NCBI RefSeq assembly: GCF_002237595.1
Contig: NZ_CP022529.1
Location: forward strand, 3,348,001 to 3,412,000
Reading direction: 5' to 3'
Length of the DNA: 64,000 nucleotides
Source of the DNA: Labrenzia sp. VG12
GTDB lineage: Bacteria > Pseudomonadota > Alphaproteobacteria > Rhizobiales > Stappiaceae
Part shown: piece after piece, positions 42,636-52,110 of the stretch
Numbering within the stretch: the stretch's first letter is position 1
How the letters are laid out: each line of letters starts with the position of its first letter
Notes under the pieces: model-generated
What the model was told of the DNA's origin: nothing
Databases searched by the model: none
What the model saw: only the letters and a program-made list of their open reading frames with translations
Made by a program: the position numbers and the translations under genes

Positions 42636-43643
42636 TCAGTTGTGGCGGATACGCGGATTGATCAGGCCGTAAAGCACGTCCACGATCAGGTTGACCAGCA
42701 TGATGATGCCCGCGATCAGCAGAAGCCCGCCCTGGACCACGAAATAGTCGCGGCGGGAAATACTGTCGACGAGCCATTTGCCGATACCCGGCCAGGAGAA
42801 GATTGTCTCCGTCAGGATAGCCCCGGCGAGCAACACACCGACCTGCAGGCCGATCGTGGTGATCACCGGGATCAGCGCGTTGCGCAGGGCATGCAAGCCG
42901 ATCACCGAGCGCGGCGTCAGGCCCTTGGCACGTGCGGTCCGCACATAATCTTCGCCCAGAACCTCCAGCATGGCAGAGCGCGTCTGGCGCGCAATCACGG
43001 CAAGCGGGATGGTCGCCAGCACGATCGAGGGCAGGATCAGGTGCCGGACGGCCGACAGGAAGGCGCCCTTTTCTCCTGAAAGCAGGCTGTCGATCAGCAT
43101 GAAACCGGTGACCGACGGGAAGAAATACATCAGCGAGATACGGCCGGAGACCGGGGTCCATTGCAGGATGCCGGAGAACAGGATGATCAGCAGCAGGCCC
43201 CACCAGAAGATCGGCATGGAATAGCCGACCAGCGCGGTTCCCATGATCGCCTGGTCGGCGATCGAGCCGCGCTTAACGGCGGCGAAGATGCCGGCCGGAA
43301 TACCGATGCAGACCGCAAGGATAATGGCGCAAAGGGCCAGTTCCGCGGTTGCCGGAAACAGCGTCATGAACTCGTCGAGAACGGGTTTCTTCGAGGCAAA
43401 CGACGTGCCGAGATCGCCCTGAAAGACGCCGAGGACATAGTCGAGATACTGTTGCCACAAGGGCTTGTCGAAGCCCATCTGAGCCATCAGCTCAGCCTTG
43501 CGCTCGTCGGAGATGCCGCGTTCCCCTGCAAGCAGGTCGAGCGGGTCACCGGGCAGCAATCGGATGAAGGAGAAGGCGACGAGGGTGACGCCGATGAATG
43601 TCGGTATCAACAGGCCGAGCCGGCCTAGAAGAAAACGGAGCAT
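42636..43643 (-). CDS. dppB: Peptide ABC transporter permease DppB-like
   Basis: This 335-residue permease begins MLRFLLGRLGLLIPTFIGVT with the typical first helix, followed by FSFIRLLPGDPLDLLAGERG. The coupling loop EDYVRTARAKGLTPRSVIGL is near residue 235. The ATG at 43643 is used because an upstream in-frame start precedes the conserved N-terminus by 13 residues. It is separated from dppA by 119 nt containing a strong hairpin. Confidence 0.92.
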   Translation of the reverse strand: MLRFLLGRLGLLIPTFIGVTLVAFSFIRLLPGDPLDLLAGERGISDERKAELMAQMGFDKPLWQQYLDYVLGVFQGDLGTSFASKKPVLDEFMTLFPATAELALCAIILAVCIGIPAGIFAAVKRGSIADQAIMGTALVGYSMPIFWWGLLLIILFSGILQWTPVSGRISLMYFFPSVTGFMLIDSLLSGEKGAFLSAVRHLILPSIVLATIPLAVIARQTRSAMLEVLGEDYVRTARAKGLTPRSVIGLHALRNALIPVITTIGLQVGVLLAGAILTETIFSWPGIGKWLVDSISRRDYFVVQGGLLLIAGIIMLVNLIVDVLYGLINPRIRHN

Positions 43644-43714
43644 GTCAGGTTCCAGATACGAAGAACCAGCGGATACCGTCACTCAAACGCAAGAGCATCC
43701 GCCGGTCAGAATGT

Positions 43715-43751
43715 TTGAAGGCGCCGGCATCCCTGCCAGCGCCTCCTTCAA
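43715..43751 (-). promoter_or_regulatory. Intercistronic hairpin between dppA and dppB
   Basis: TTGAAGG and a following GC-rich arm pair with GCGCCTTCAA around a GGGA loop, giving about 14 bp with one bulge and no T-run. Such elements allow the binding-protein gene to be expressed above the membrane genes. The role here is inferred. Confidence 0.55.
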
Positions 43752-43762
43752 GTTAGCGGGAT

Positions 43763-45367
43763 TTACTCCGCAATGTCCACGCCGTCAAACCAGTGACCAC
43801 CAAGCGGGTCCATGACGTAGCCGGTGACTTTGGAAGACATCGGCATGAAGACGACGGAGTGAGCGACGGTTGCCCACGGAGCCTCTTCCTTGAAGACGAC
43901 CTGTGCCTCTTCGTAGAGCTTGGTGCGCTCTGCCTTGTCGGTCACGGTCTTGGCCTTCTGGATCAGGGCCTCGAAGTCGTCGTTACACCACTGGGCACGG
44001 TTGGAACCGCCGACGCCGTCACAGCCGAGAAGAACGGCCAGGAAGTTGTCCGGGTCGCCGTTGTCGCCGGTCCAGCCGAGCAGCACGGCACCGTCGCGAT
44101 CAACATCCTTGGAGCGGGAGAGGTACTCACCCCATTCGTAGGAAACGATTTCGACGTTCACGCCAACATTAGCGAAGTCAGCCTGAATGACTTCCGCCAT
44201 ACGGCGGGCATTCGGGTTGTACGGACGCTGTACCGGCATGGCCCAGATTTTCATGGACAGGTCGGAGACACCGGCAGCTGCCAGCATTTCCTTGGCCAGT
44301 TCCGGGTTGTAGTCGTCGTCTTCGATCGCGTCGTTGTAGGACCACATGGTCGGCGGGATCGGGTTCTTGGCAGCCTGGCCGGAGCCCTGGAAGACCGCGT
44401 CGAGGATCGCCTGCTTGTTGATCGCGTGGTTCAGCGCCTTGCGGACTTCCTTCTTATCGAACGGAGCCACCTTGGTGTTGTAGGCGAGGTAACCGACGTT
44501 CAGGCCCTGCTGCTCCATGAGCGTCAGGTTGCTGTCGGCCTTGATGTCGGCGATATCGGCCGGAGCCGGATACGGCATGACATGGCACTCGCCGGCCTTC
44601 AGCTTCTGCAGGCGAACGGCAGCGTCCGGCGTGATCGCGAAGATCAGGTTGTCGATGGCTTCCTTGCCATTCCAGTAATCTTCATGAGCGCCATAACGGA
44701 TCACGGCGTCTTTCTGATACCCGACGAACTTGAACGGACCGGTACCGACCGGCTGCTGGTTCAGCTGTTCCTTGGTGCCTGCAGCTTCGAGCTGGGCAGC
44801 ATATTCAGCGGACACGACGGAAGCGAAGTCCATCGCCAGGTTGGCGATCATCGGGGCTTCCGGACGGTTCAGCACGAACTTGACCGTGTGGTCGTCAACC
44901 TTGACGATTTCCTTGATCAGGTCCGGCATGGACATGCCGTTGAAATATTCCCAAGCGGTGCCCGGGGTATATTCGTGCCACGGATGGTCTTTCTTCAGCT
45001 GGCGCTCGAAGGAGAAGACGACGTCGTCGGCATTGAAGTCGCGGGTCGGCGTGAAGAAGCTGGTCGTGTGATACTTCACACCCTTGCGCAGGTTGAAGGT
45101 GTACTCCAGACCGTCTTCGGAAACTTCCCAGCTTTCAGCCAGGCCCGGAAGCACTTCCGTGGTGCCGCGCTTGAACTCGACAAGCCGGTTGTAGAGCGGC
45201 TTGGAGGACGCATCGAACGTGGTACCTGCGGTGTAAAGCGCGGTGTCGAAGCCTTCCGGCGAGCCTTCGGAACAATAAACCAGGGTTTTTGCGGAAGCAC
45301 CGGTTGCTGCGATCACAGCAAGGCTGGCGCCAAGAAGGGATGCCTTCAAGGTTTTTTGGAAATTCAT
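43763..45367 (-). CDS. dppA: Peptide ABC transporter substrate-binding protein DppA-like
   Basis: This 534-residue periplasmic protein has a signal peptide (MNFQKTLKASLLGASLAVIA) and starts its mature part with KTLVYCSEGSPEGFD, characteristic of DppA. It delivers dipeptides (and heme in some species) to DppBC. The ATG at 45367 has a GGGGAG ribosome-binding site. It is first in a dppABCDF operon. The AT-rich 298-nt stretch before glpK, 45368-45665, holds its promoter and the glpK terminator. Confidence 0.93.
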   Translation of the reverse strand: MNFQKTLKASLLGASLAVIAATGASAKTLVYCSEGSPEGFDTALYTAGTTFDASSKPLYNRLVEFKRGTTEVLPGLAESWEVSEDGLEYTFNLRKGVKYHTTSFFTPTRDFNADDVVFSFERQLKKDHPWHEYTPGTAWEYFNGMSMPDLIKEIVKVDDHTVKFVLNRPEAPMIANLAMDFASVVSAEYAAQLEAAGTKEQLNQQPVGTGPFKFVGYQKDAVIRYGAHEDYWNGKEAIDNLIFAITPDAAVRLQKLKAGECHVMPYPAPADIADIKADSNLTLMEQQGLNVGYLAYNTKVAPFDKKEVRKALNHAINKQAILDAVFQGSGQAAKNPIPPTMWSYNDAIEDDDYNPELAKEMLAAAGVSDLSMKIWAMPVQRPYNPNARRMAEVIQADFANVGVNVEIVSYEWGEYLSRSKDVDRDGAVLLGWTGDNGDPDNFLAVLLGCDGVGGSNRAQWCNDDFEALIQKAKTVTDKAERTKLYEEAQVVFKEEAPWATVAHSVVFMPMSSKVTGYVMDPLGGHWFDGVDIAE

Positions 45368-45627
45368 CAAACTGTTCTCCCCTTGATGAAGAGCCAGGGC
45401 TTTTGCATCGTTGGAAGGTGCAAAGGAGTTGAGCCCGAGCCAGCGCAAACTAAGGCGTTTTTTCGGCAGAAAATCAACTGCCAACATATTTCTAATTTGA
45501 CGTGGTTATTGAAATATTTTTGCTAGGTAAGGCATGCTGCCGTAAATTTTTAACGCGATACCATTAACTTTCTGGAAACAAATACCGCTGCGGAAGAATA
45601 TTTTTCCTCTGCCGTAACCACCTGAAA

Positions 45628-45660
45628 ACAAAAGGCTCTCGCAAATGCGAGAGCCCCTGC
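45628..45660 (-). terminator. Intrinsic terminator after glpK
   Basis: GGCTCTCGCA and TGCGAGAGCC pair around a 2-nt core AT, and on the minus strand TTTTGTTTTC follows. It lies directly after the glpK stop. Confidence 0.8.
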
Positions 45661-45665
45661 CATCC

Positions 45666-47159
45666 TCAACCCTGCGTCGTGCGGGTGCGTTTGACAGCAT
45701 CCTGCCATCCCGCCAGCAATTTGGCCCGTTCAGGCTCTGCAAGGCGGGGCTCGAACCGTTTTTCCAGCTTCCACTCATTGGAAAAGATGTCAGGGCCCGG
45801 CCAGATGCCGGCCTTGTGACCGGCGAGCCACGCAGCGCCGAGTGCTGTCGTCTCCGGCACGGTCGGCCGATCGACCGGCGCACCGAGAATGTCGGCCAGA
45901 AACTGCATCGTCCAGTCGGACGCAGTCATGCCGCCATCGACCCGCAGTACCGGTTTTTCAGCCTCCGGCCAGTCTGCCTGCATGGCCTCTACCAGATCAC
46001 TGGTCTGGTACCCCACACTTTGCAGCACGGCACGGGCAATTTCCTTTGGACCGGTGTTCCGGGTCAGCCCGAACATCGCTCCGCGCGCATCCGCATCCCA
46101 GTGGGGCGCCCCGAGCCCGACAAAGGCCGGCACGAGATAGACATCCTGATTCGGATCCGCCTGTTCGGCGAGCGCCTGTGAGTCGCCGGCCGATTCGATC
46201 AGGCCGAGACCATCGCGCAGCCACTGCACGGCCGCACCGGCAACAAAGATCGATCCTTCCAGTGCGTAAGTCGTCTCGCCATTGAGCCGATAGGCAATGG
46301 TCGTGAGCATCCGGTTGTTGGATTTCACCGGCTTGGTACCGGTGTTCATGATCGCGAAACAACCCGTGCCGTAAGTCGACTTCACCATGCCTGGCTTGAA
46401 ACAGGCCTGGCCCACCGTTGCAGCCTGCTGATCGCCTGCCACCCCGAGGATCGGGATCACCCGTCCGAACAGTTCGGGATCGGTTCCGCCAAAGTCATCC
46501 GCGCTGTCCTTCACCTCCGGCAGGAGACTCATCGGGATGTTGAGATGCCGACAGAGGTCACCGTCCCAGGCATTGTCGTGAATATTGTAGATCAGCGTCC
46601 GCGACGCATTGGTGGCGTCGGTCGCGTGGACCTTGCCACCGGTCAACTGCCAGATCAGCCAGGTATCGACGGTACCGAAAGCCAGTTCGCCGCGCTCGGC
46701 CCGGGCGCGGACACCTTCCACGTTGTCCAGAAGCCAAGCGATCTTGGTGCCGGAGAAATATGGGTCGAGCAACAGGCCTGTCTTGGCGGTGAATGTCTCT
46801 TCCAGACCGTCCGCACGCAGTTTGGCGCAGAAGTCCGCTGTGCGCCGGTCCTGCCAGACAATTGCATTGTAAACGGGCTCACCCGTGGACCGGTCCCAGA
46901 TCAGCGTTGTCTCGCGCTGATTGGTAATCCCGATGGCGGAAACATCCGCACCGCCCGCCGGCGCCTTGTTCATGGCTTCGCGGCAGACCCGCAGCGTGCT
47001 GGTCCAGATGTCTGCAGGTTCATGTTCCACCCAGCCCGACTTCGGGAAGTGCTGCGGAAATTCCTGCTGCCCCACGCTGATTGGATGAAACTCGCTGTCG
47101 AACACGATGGCTCGGCTCGACGTCGTGCCCTGGTCAATCGCCAAAACACATCCGGCCAT
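45666..47159 (-). CDS. glpK: Glycerol kinase
   Basis: This 497-residue FGGY-family kinase phosphorylates glycerol to sn-glycerol-3-phosphate. The phosphate motif DQGTTSSRAI is near residue 8, and the FGGY signatures are seen in VKSTYGTGCFAIMN and GSIFVAGAAVQWLRDGLG. Its length matches GlpK. It is encoded 75 nt downstream of glpD on the same strand and feeds it substrate. Confidence 0.95.
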   Translation of the reverse strand: MAGCVLAIDQGTTSSRAIVFDSEFHPISVGQQEFPQHFPKSGWVEHEPADIWTSTLRVCREAMNKAPAGGADVSAIGITNQRETTLIWDRSTGEPVYNAIVWQDRRTADFCAKLRADGLEETFTAKTGLLLDPYFSGTKIAWLLDNVEGVRARAERGELAFGTVDTWLIWQLTGGKVHATDATNASRTLIYNIHDNAWDGDLCRHLNIPMSLLPEVKDSADDFGGTDPELFGRVIPILGVAGDQQAATVGQACFKPGMVKSTYGTGCFAIMNTGTKPVKSNNRMLTTIAYRLNGETTYALEGSIFVAGAAVQWLRDGLGLIESAGDSQALAEQADPNQDVYLVPAFVGLGAPHWDADARGAMFGLTRNTGPKEIARAVLQSVGYQTSDLVEAMQADWPEAEKPVLRVDGGMTASDWTMQFLADILGAPVDRPTVPETTALGAAWLAGHKAGIWPGPDIFSNEWKLEKRFEPRLAEPERAKLLAGWQDAVKRTRTTQG

Positions 47160-47234
47160 GGCGCTCCTCCCGTTTGCTCTTGTCCTGGAAACTGCCGGCA
47201 GCGCCGGCAGATCATGTGACGCTTGTTTTCAAAA

Positions 47235-48755
47235 CTATGCCGCAGCGCCGGTCTGCTTCGCAAGATAGCCGGACATAAAGGCCTCAAGGTCTGCAACTTC
47301 TTCCCGGCTCAGCCGCAGGCCGAGCTTGGTTCGCCGCCACAACACATCTGGTGCCGAGCGTGCCCATTCGCGGTCCATCAGCCATTTCACTTCGGCTTCG
47401 TAGAGATTGTAGCCAAAGCAGCGGCCGAGATCCTCAAGTCCCTGCATGCCGGACAGAATGAGACGGGCGTCGGTTCCGTAAAGCCGCGTCAGACGCTTGG
47501 CGAAGGACCTGTCCAGGAACGGATGGTCTTTCTGCAAACCGGCAACTTCCTCGTCAAAACCTGTGACGCTGAAATCCCCGCCGGGGAGCGGTGCACCCGC
47601 CGTCCAGACACCCCGCTTGAACGGCAGCAACGATTCCAGCTTCGCCAGAACCTGCTCGGCCAGTTTTCGATAGGTCGTGATCTTTCCACCAAAGACGGAC
47701 AGAACCGCCGGCCTGTCTTCGCCGCCATCCAGCTCCAGCACGTAATCGCGGGTTGCCGCCTTGGCATCCTTGGCCCCGTCATCATATAGCGGGCGGACAC
47801 CGGAATAGGTATGGACCACATCATCCGGCGTGATCGCTTTCTCCAGGTATTCGCTCGCCGCCTTGCAAAGATAGGAAATCTCGTCTTCGGAGATCTCGAC
47901 TTTGCCGAGGTCATCCTGGAAGTCGACATCCGTCGTGCCGATCAGCGTGAAGTCGTCTTCGTAGGGAATTGCGAAAACGATCCGGCCATCGCCGTTCTGG
48001 AAAATGAAACACCGGTCGTGGTCGAACTGGCGCGGCACGATAATGTGGCTGCCCTTGACCAGACGGATCTTGGAGGTGTTGTTCGACCCGACCACCCCGC
48101 TCAGCATGTCGGCGACCCATGGCCCGGCGGCGTTGACGATCACCTTGGCGGTCACCGTGGTGTCTTTGCCAGTTGCGAGGTCCCTCAGTGTGGCCGTCCA
48201 GACATCACCGTCCCGCCGCGCACTGATGCACTTGGTGCGTGTGCGGATCTCTGCCCCTCGATCCGCAGCGTCGCGGGCATTCAGAACAACAAGCCGCGCG
48301 TCGTCGACCCAGCAGTCGGAATACTCGAACCCTTTTGTGAACAGCTTCTTCAGCCCTTGGGAGAAAGGCGCCTGGTCGAGACGGACCGTTTTTGTGGCCG
48401 GCAGCAGTTTGCGGCCACCCAGATGGTCATACATGAACAGGCCAAGGCGCAGGAACCAGGCCGGGCGCAATTCCTTGTGATGAGGCAGAATGAACCGCAG
48501 AGGCCAGGCAATATGCGGCGCCATGCCCCAGAGCACTTCACGCTCCTTCAGAGCCTTCCTGACGAGATCGAACTCGTAATACTCCAGGTAGCGCAGCCCG
48601 CCGTGAATAAGCTTGGTCGACGCGGAGGATGTTGCTCCGGCAAGGTCGCCCATTTCGGCCAGAAGGACGGACGCGCCCCGGCCCACAGCATCCCGGGCAA
48701 TTCCGGTTCCGTTGATTCCACCACCTATGACCAGAAGATCGTAATCGGCCGCCAT
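47235..48755 (-). CDS. glpD: Aerobic glycerol-3-phosphate dehydrogenase
   Basis: This 506-residue membrane-associated flavoenzyme oxidises glycerol-3-phosphate to dihydroxyacetone phosphate and passes electrons to quinone. The FAD motif VIGGGINGTGIARDAVGRG starts near residue 8. HGGLRYLEYYEFDLVRKALK and IVNAAGPWVADML are typical. The ATG at 48755 has GGAGTCAGGG upstream; a longer in-frame start gives an unlikely extension. It is the first gene of the glpD-glpK operon. Confidence 0.95.
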   Translation of the reverse strand: MAADYDLLVIGGGINGTGIARDAVGRGASVLLAEMGDLAGATSSASTKLIHGGLRYLEYYEFDLVRKALKEREVLWGMAPHIAWPLRFILPHHKELRPAWFLRLGLFMYDHLGGRKLLPATKTVRLDQAPFSQGLKKLFTKGFEYSDCWVDDARLVVLNARDAADRGAEIRTRTKCISARRDGDVWTATLRDLATGKDTTVTAKVIVNAAGPWVADMLSGVVGSNNTSKIRLVKGSHIIVPRQFDHDRCFIFQNGDGRIVFAIPYEDDFTLIGTTDVDFQDDLGKVEISEDEISYLCKAASEYLEKAITPDDVVHTYSGVRPLYDDGAKDAKAATRDYVLELDGGEDRPAVLSVFGGKITTYRKLAEQVLAKLESLLPFKRGVWTAGAPLPGGDFSVTGFDEEVAGLQKDHPFLDRSFAKRLTRLYGTDARLILSGMQGLEDLGRCFGYNLYEAEVKWLMDREWARSAPDVLWRRTKLGLRLSREEVADLEAFMSGYLAKQTGAAA

Positions 48756-48795
48756 ACCCTGACTCCGGCTTGTGCGCATCTGCGCTTTTGAACTT

Positions 48796-48815
48796 AAAAT
48801 GAAAATAAAACGAAA
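48796..48815 (-). promoter_or_regulatory. Possible DeoR/GlpR-type direct repeats upstream of glpD
   Basis: On the minus strand the region reads as TTTCGTTTT and TTTCATTTT in tandem, about 45 nt before the glpD ATG. TTTCG-type repeats are typical of DeoR-family operators. No glpR gene is in the window. Confidence 0.25.
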
Positions 48816-48990
48816 CCACCTGAAATTCAATCAACAATCACCGAAAGGTCTCACTTTTCCGCGCGCGCGCCCTTTAATACGGTGTCGACAAGCTGAAAAA
48901 CAGTCGCGCGCACTTGCTCCTTGGCGTGCGCGATCCCTTTGCCGGCACCGGGAAACCGTGATCTGAATTTCATCGTTTGAGCAGTGCAAG

Positions 48991-49065
48991 TGGTTCTCCG
49001 CCGAGGGATCGAACCTCGATTTCCTGAGCCAAAATCAGGTGTCCTGCCGATTAGACGAGCGGAGA
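48991..49065 (-). tRNA. tRNA-Gln (anticodon TTG)
   Basis: Acceptor arms TCTCCGC/GCGGAGA, a 5-bp anticodon stem CCTGA/TCAGG with loop TTTTGGC (anticodon TTG) and a T-arm CGAGG-TTCGATC-CCTCG are all visible. CCA is encoded. It is 75 nt including CCA. Confidence 0.92.
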
Positions 49066-49135
49066 CAACGCCCTCCAGATCAAGGCGCCTGACACCAGCG
49101 GCGGGCCAGACACCAATGCCCCGAGGGATCCAAAT

Positions 49136-49225
49136 TGGCAGAAGCGGCGGGATTCGAACCCGCGGGACCCGTCGGGGCCCTGCGACTTAGCAAGTCACTG
49201 CCTTCAGCCACTCGGCCACGCTTCC
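49136..49225 (-). tRNA. tRNA-Ser (anticodon GCT)
   Basis: The acceptor arms are GGAAGCG/CGCTTCT and the anticodon stem is GTGAC/GTCGC with loop TTGCTAA (anticodon GCT). A long GC-rich variable arm typical of tRNA-Ser and an encoded CCA are present. It is 90 nt long. Confidence 0.93.
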
Positions 49226-49250
49226 TTGTTTTCAAGATGCCTTCGAAACG

Positions 49251-49275
49251 AAAAAACCCGCCTCGAAGGCGGGTT
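49251..49275 (-). terminator. Intrinsic terminator between the MscS gene and tRNA-Ser
   Basis: AACCCGCCT and AGGCGGGTT pair around CGA and are followed on the minus strand by TTTTTT. It ends the MscS transcript before the tRNA genes. The rest of 49276-49519 (244 nt) holds no recognisable feature. Confidence 0.8.
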
Positions 49276-49519
49276 AGCTGGTTTGACGATAGACTTTGAT
49301 GTGTCTAATTCATCTCGCTTTGCAGCCCGCACATTTCCTCAACCCGGCTTTGAACCAGGTCTTGAGAATTTTGCGCACTGAAAACGACCACGAACATCGT
49401 CTGCTCCAGATTGGGTTGGCGGGCGATTTCCCGCACAACGGGAGAACGCTTACCGTCTCCATTCACTCAGTGTCAAGCTGCCTTTCCTGCGCTCTCCAGT
49501 CCGAGCACCTGTGAAAGTG

Positions 49520-51817
49520 TCAGTGTTCACCATCGTCCGCCGGCGCATCGTCGGCCAGTTCGCCTGCGCTCGGTGGCAATTTGCGACGCTGTTTCTGTTT
49601 GGGTTCGTCTTCCGCAAAGGGCGGCGTCGCAGCGTGATAGGTGACCTGCGGGAACGGAATTTCGATGTCGCGTTCATCGAACACCTGCTTGACGAATTCA
49701 TTATAGGCCCGCCCGATCCCCCACTGATCTCCCGGGGTGGTCTTGATCCGGGCCCGGATATCGATCGAGCTGGCACCGAAATTGGTCACGCCATGCATTT
49801 CGAAGTCGCCGACGATCTTCGGTCCGAAATCCGTTTTCTTCAGACGTTCGAATGCCTCGATCATCGCCTCTTTCGCCTTGACGATATCCGTGTCGTAGGA
49901 CACGCCGATCAGCGCCACATGGTAAGAGAAGCCGCGCATGAAGTTGGACACCATGTCGACGGATGAAAACGGGATGATATGCGTGGTGCCATTCAGGTCG
50001 CGCATGCGCACCGAACGGATGGTGATACCTTCCACCGTGCCGGTGATGCCGGCCACCGTCACCACGTCGCCCTCGTTGATTGCATTTTCGATCTGAATGA
50101 AGGCGCCCGTGATGATGTCCTTGACCAGGGTCTGCGCGCCGAAGGAAATGGCCAGACCGACCACACCGGCACCGGCAATCAGCGGCCCGATATCGACGCC
50201 GATTTCAGAAAGAGACAGAAGGATGGCCATGACGATGATGATGATCGTGGCCGCATTCCGAAACAGCTGAAACAGCGTCCGCTCCCGCGCGGTGACGATG
50301 TAACCGGCGCGCGATTGCAGACGCAGGTCCACCCAGGACATCACAGCCAGCCAGATCACGAAGGCGACCAGCAACACAAAGAAGGCCGAGCCGTAGCTGC
50401 TGACAAGCCGCACCCCGACATCGCTGTTGAACCAGTCGATGACCCCGATGAGCCCCCAGATGTCGAGCAGGAGCAGAACCGTTCCGGCAAAGACAACGGC
50501 GCGAATGATCTTCAGGAGCCGGGGAACAAAGGCATTCAGACGGTACTGCAGGGCCGGAAGTTTTTGCTGAACGCTGTCCGGCAACCGGATACCGCCCTTG
50601 ATGGCCTTCGTCATCACAAGCGAAATCACCATGCCGGCCATGATTGTCACGATCGAGAGGCCCGTGGCGCGCAGGATGATTGTTGTCGCATCAAATGGAC
50701 GCGTCACCCAGACAACAAAGACCGCAATGATGTACCCCAGCGCGCCGATGTGCCAGAGATCGCCGAGGTTCGAGACGGCTCTTTGAGCAAGCATGCTCTG
50801 CAGAGTTTCCGCGTAGCGCCTTGTCCCTTCACGGACCCTTACGCGGTTCCGCTTGATCAGAACCATCAGGTAAAGCATGCCGCTGAGAACAATCAGGAAG
50901 CGCAGCGCATTGCCCAAAACGAAGGAGACGGCCAGATTGGCAACCGGAACCGCCAGGAAAACGCCGTAGTTGATCCAGTACATATAAAGCCGCAGGCGCG
51001 CGTACCAGTAGTTTGAACTGGCATCATCGAAAGGCAGCAGCCGCAATTCCGGCCGGTTGGGTGCGAATACGAACCTGAGAGACACGTTGGCCATGCCCGT
51101 GATGAAAAAGGCATTTAGTGCCAAGCTCTCCTGAAGCGTGACGCCGGCCTCAAACCCTCCATATGCCAGCAAGGCGACGAAATAGCCGACCCCCAGACCG
51201 AGCGCGACGGTCAACGCGTCAATGGCCGATGTCAGCAAGAGGATGAAACTGCGCATCAGGCCGCCTCCGTAGCGGGCCCGAAGCTGCAGTTTGGGGTATA
51301 GCTTTTTTGCCACGTATTGACCGACGAAGAAGGCGAGATAGGCACTGACAAGCACGGCAACGACCTGACTGATGACACCCTGCACCCGGTCCCATTTGAC
51401 CGGAATGTCGCCTTGCAGGATCAACAACAGCCCCTTCAGGGAGTGCCCGGCCCGATCGATGAGAACGCCCACCTCGTCTGCAACAGCACGCGTATACTCT
51501 CCGACTCGAATGACAAAGCTTTCGCTCTTGGCGGCGTCCTGCGCCTCCGGCTCCTGTTCGCCCGTGGAACCTGCTGCGGTGTCCGCTGCTCCCGACGACG
51601 GATCAGTACTGCTCTTTTTCAGGAGTTCCAGAAACGCCGCCCGACTGTCCGGATCGCTGAGCACCTTGATCAGCGCCTCGTTCGCCTGATCGACTTCCTG
51701 CGTCGTCGCTTGCGCGTCCCCGGCAGTCTCGCCCTTCGTGTCTTGCGCCAACGCAGGTGTGGGAGCCTGGAACAGGAGCACTGCAACGGCAAGAAGACAG
51801 GTTCGCAAGAATGTCAT
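49520..51817 (-). CDS. MscS-family mechanosensitive channel, large form
   Basis: This 765-residue protein has a signal peptide (MTFLRTCLLAVAVLLFQAPT), a periplasmic N-terminal region with Gln/Ser-rich and acidic stretches, several transmembrane helices, and a C-terminal MscS core. The pore/beta segment is visible as GAGVVGLAISFGAQTLVKDI, followed by NAINEGDVVTVAGITGTVEG. It would release solutes under osmotic downshock. The ATG at 51817 opens the signal peptide. Confidence 0.9.
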   Translation of the reverse strand: MTFLRTCLLAVAVLLFQAPTPALAQDTKGETAGDAQATTQEVDQANEALIKVLSDPDSRAAFLELLKKSSTDPSSGAADTAAGSTGEQEPEAQDAAKSESFVIRVGEYTRAVADEVGVLIDRAGHSLKGLLLILQGDIPVKWDRVQGVISQVVAVLVSAYLAFFVGQYVAKKLYPKLQLRARYGGGLMRSFILLLTSAIDALTVALGLGVGYFVALLAYGGFEAGVTLQESLALNAFFITGMANVSLRFVFAPNRPELRLLPFDDASSNYWYARLRLYMYWINYGVFLAVPVANLAVSFVLGNALRFLIVLSGMLYLMVLIKRNRVRVREGTRRYAETLQSMLAQRAVSNLGDLWHIGALGYIIAVFVVWVTRPFDATTIILRATGLSIVTIMAGMVISLVMTKAIKGGIRLPDSVQQKLPALQYRLNAFVPRLLKIIRAVVFAGTVLLLLDIWGLIGVIDWFNSDVGVRLVSSYGSAFFVLLVAFVIWLAVMSWVDLRLQSRAGYIVTARERTLFQLFRNAATIIIIVMAILLSLSEIGVDIGPLIAGAGVVGLAISFGAQTLVKDIITGAFIQIENAINEGDVVTVAGITGTVEGITIRSVRMRDLNGTTHIIPFSSVDMVSNFMRGFSYHVALIGVSYDTDIVKAKEAMIEAFERLKKTDFGPKIVGDFEMHGVTNFGASSIDIRARIKTTPGDQWGIGRAYNEFVKQVFDERDIEIPFPQVTYHAATPPFAEDEPKQKQRRKLPPSAGELADDAPADDGEH

Positions 51818-52110
51818 TTCAAACTCGGCAAGGGTCTGTGAAAGGGGTAAAATGCGTTTCCACACGGACCATAATGAACAAGGTCCCGGCTTGAAAAGGT
51901 CATGAATAACGGTTCAGGTGTTTTTGCACCGCACATAGTGCTGCCGAAGAAAACTGAAGACTTTTTTGCTCAGATATTACGTAGCCGCATTTTTTTTCGG
52001 ACTTATCAACCGAAACTGCAAATTTACGCAAGGTCATAATGCAGCATCAACCATTCAGGTAACGTAATAATAACAATATAGGCGTCACTTAGTACTCAAG
52101 AGGAGGAAGG

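Noticed and set aside
41051..45526. Long antisense frames over the dpp genes
   Set aside because: The dpp genes on the other strand show complete Walker, permease-loop and signal-peptide features.
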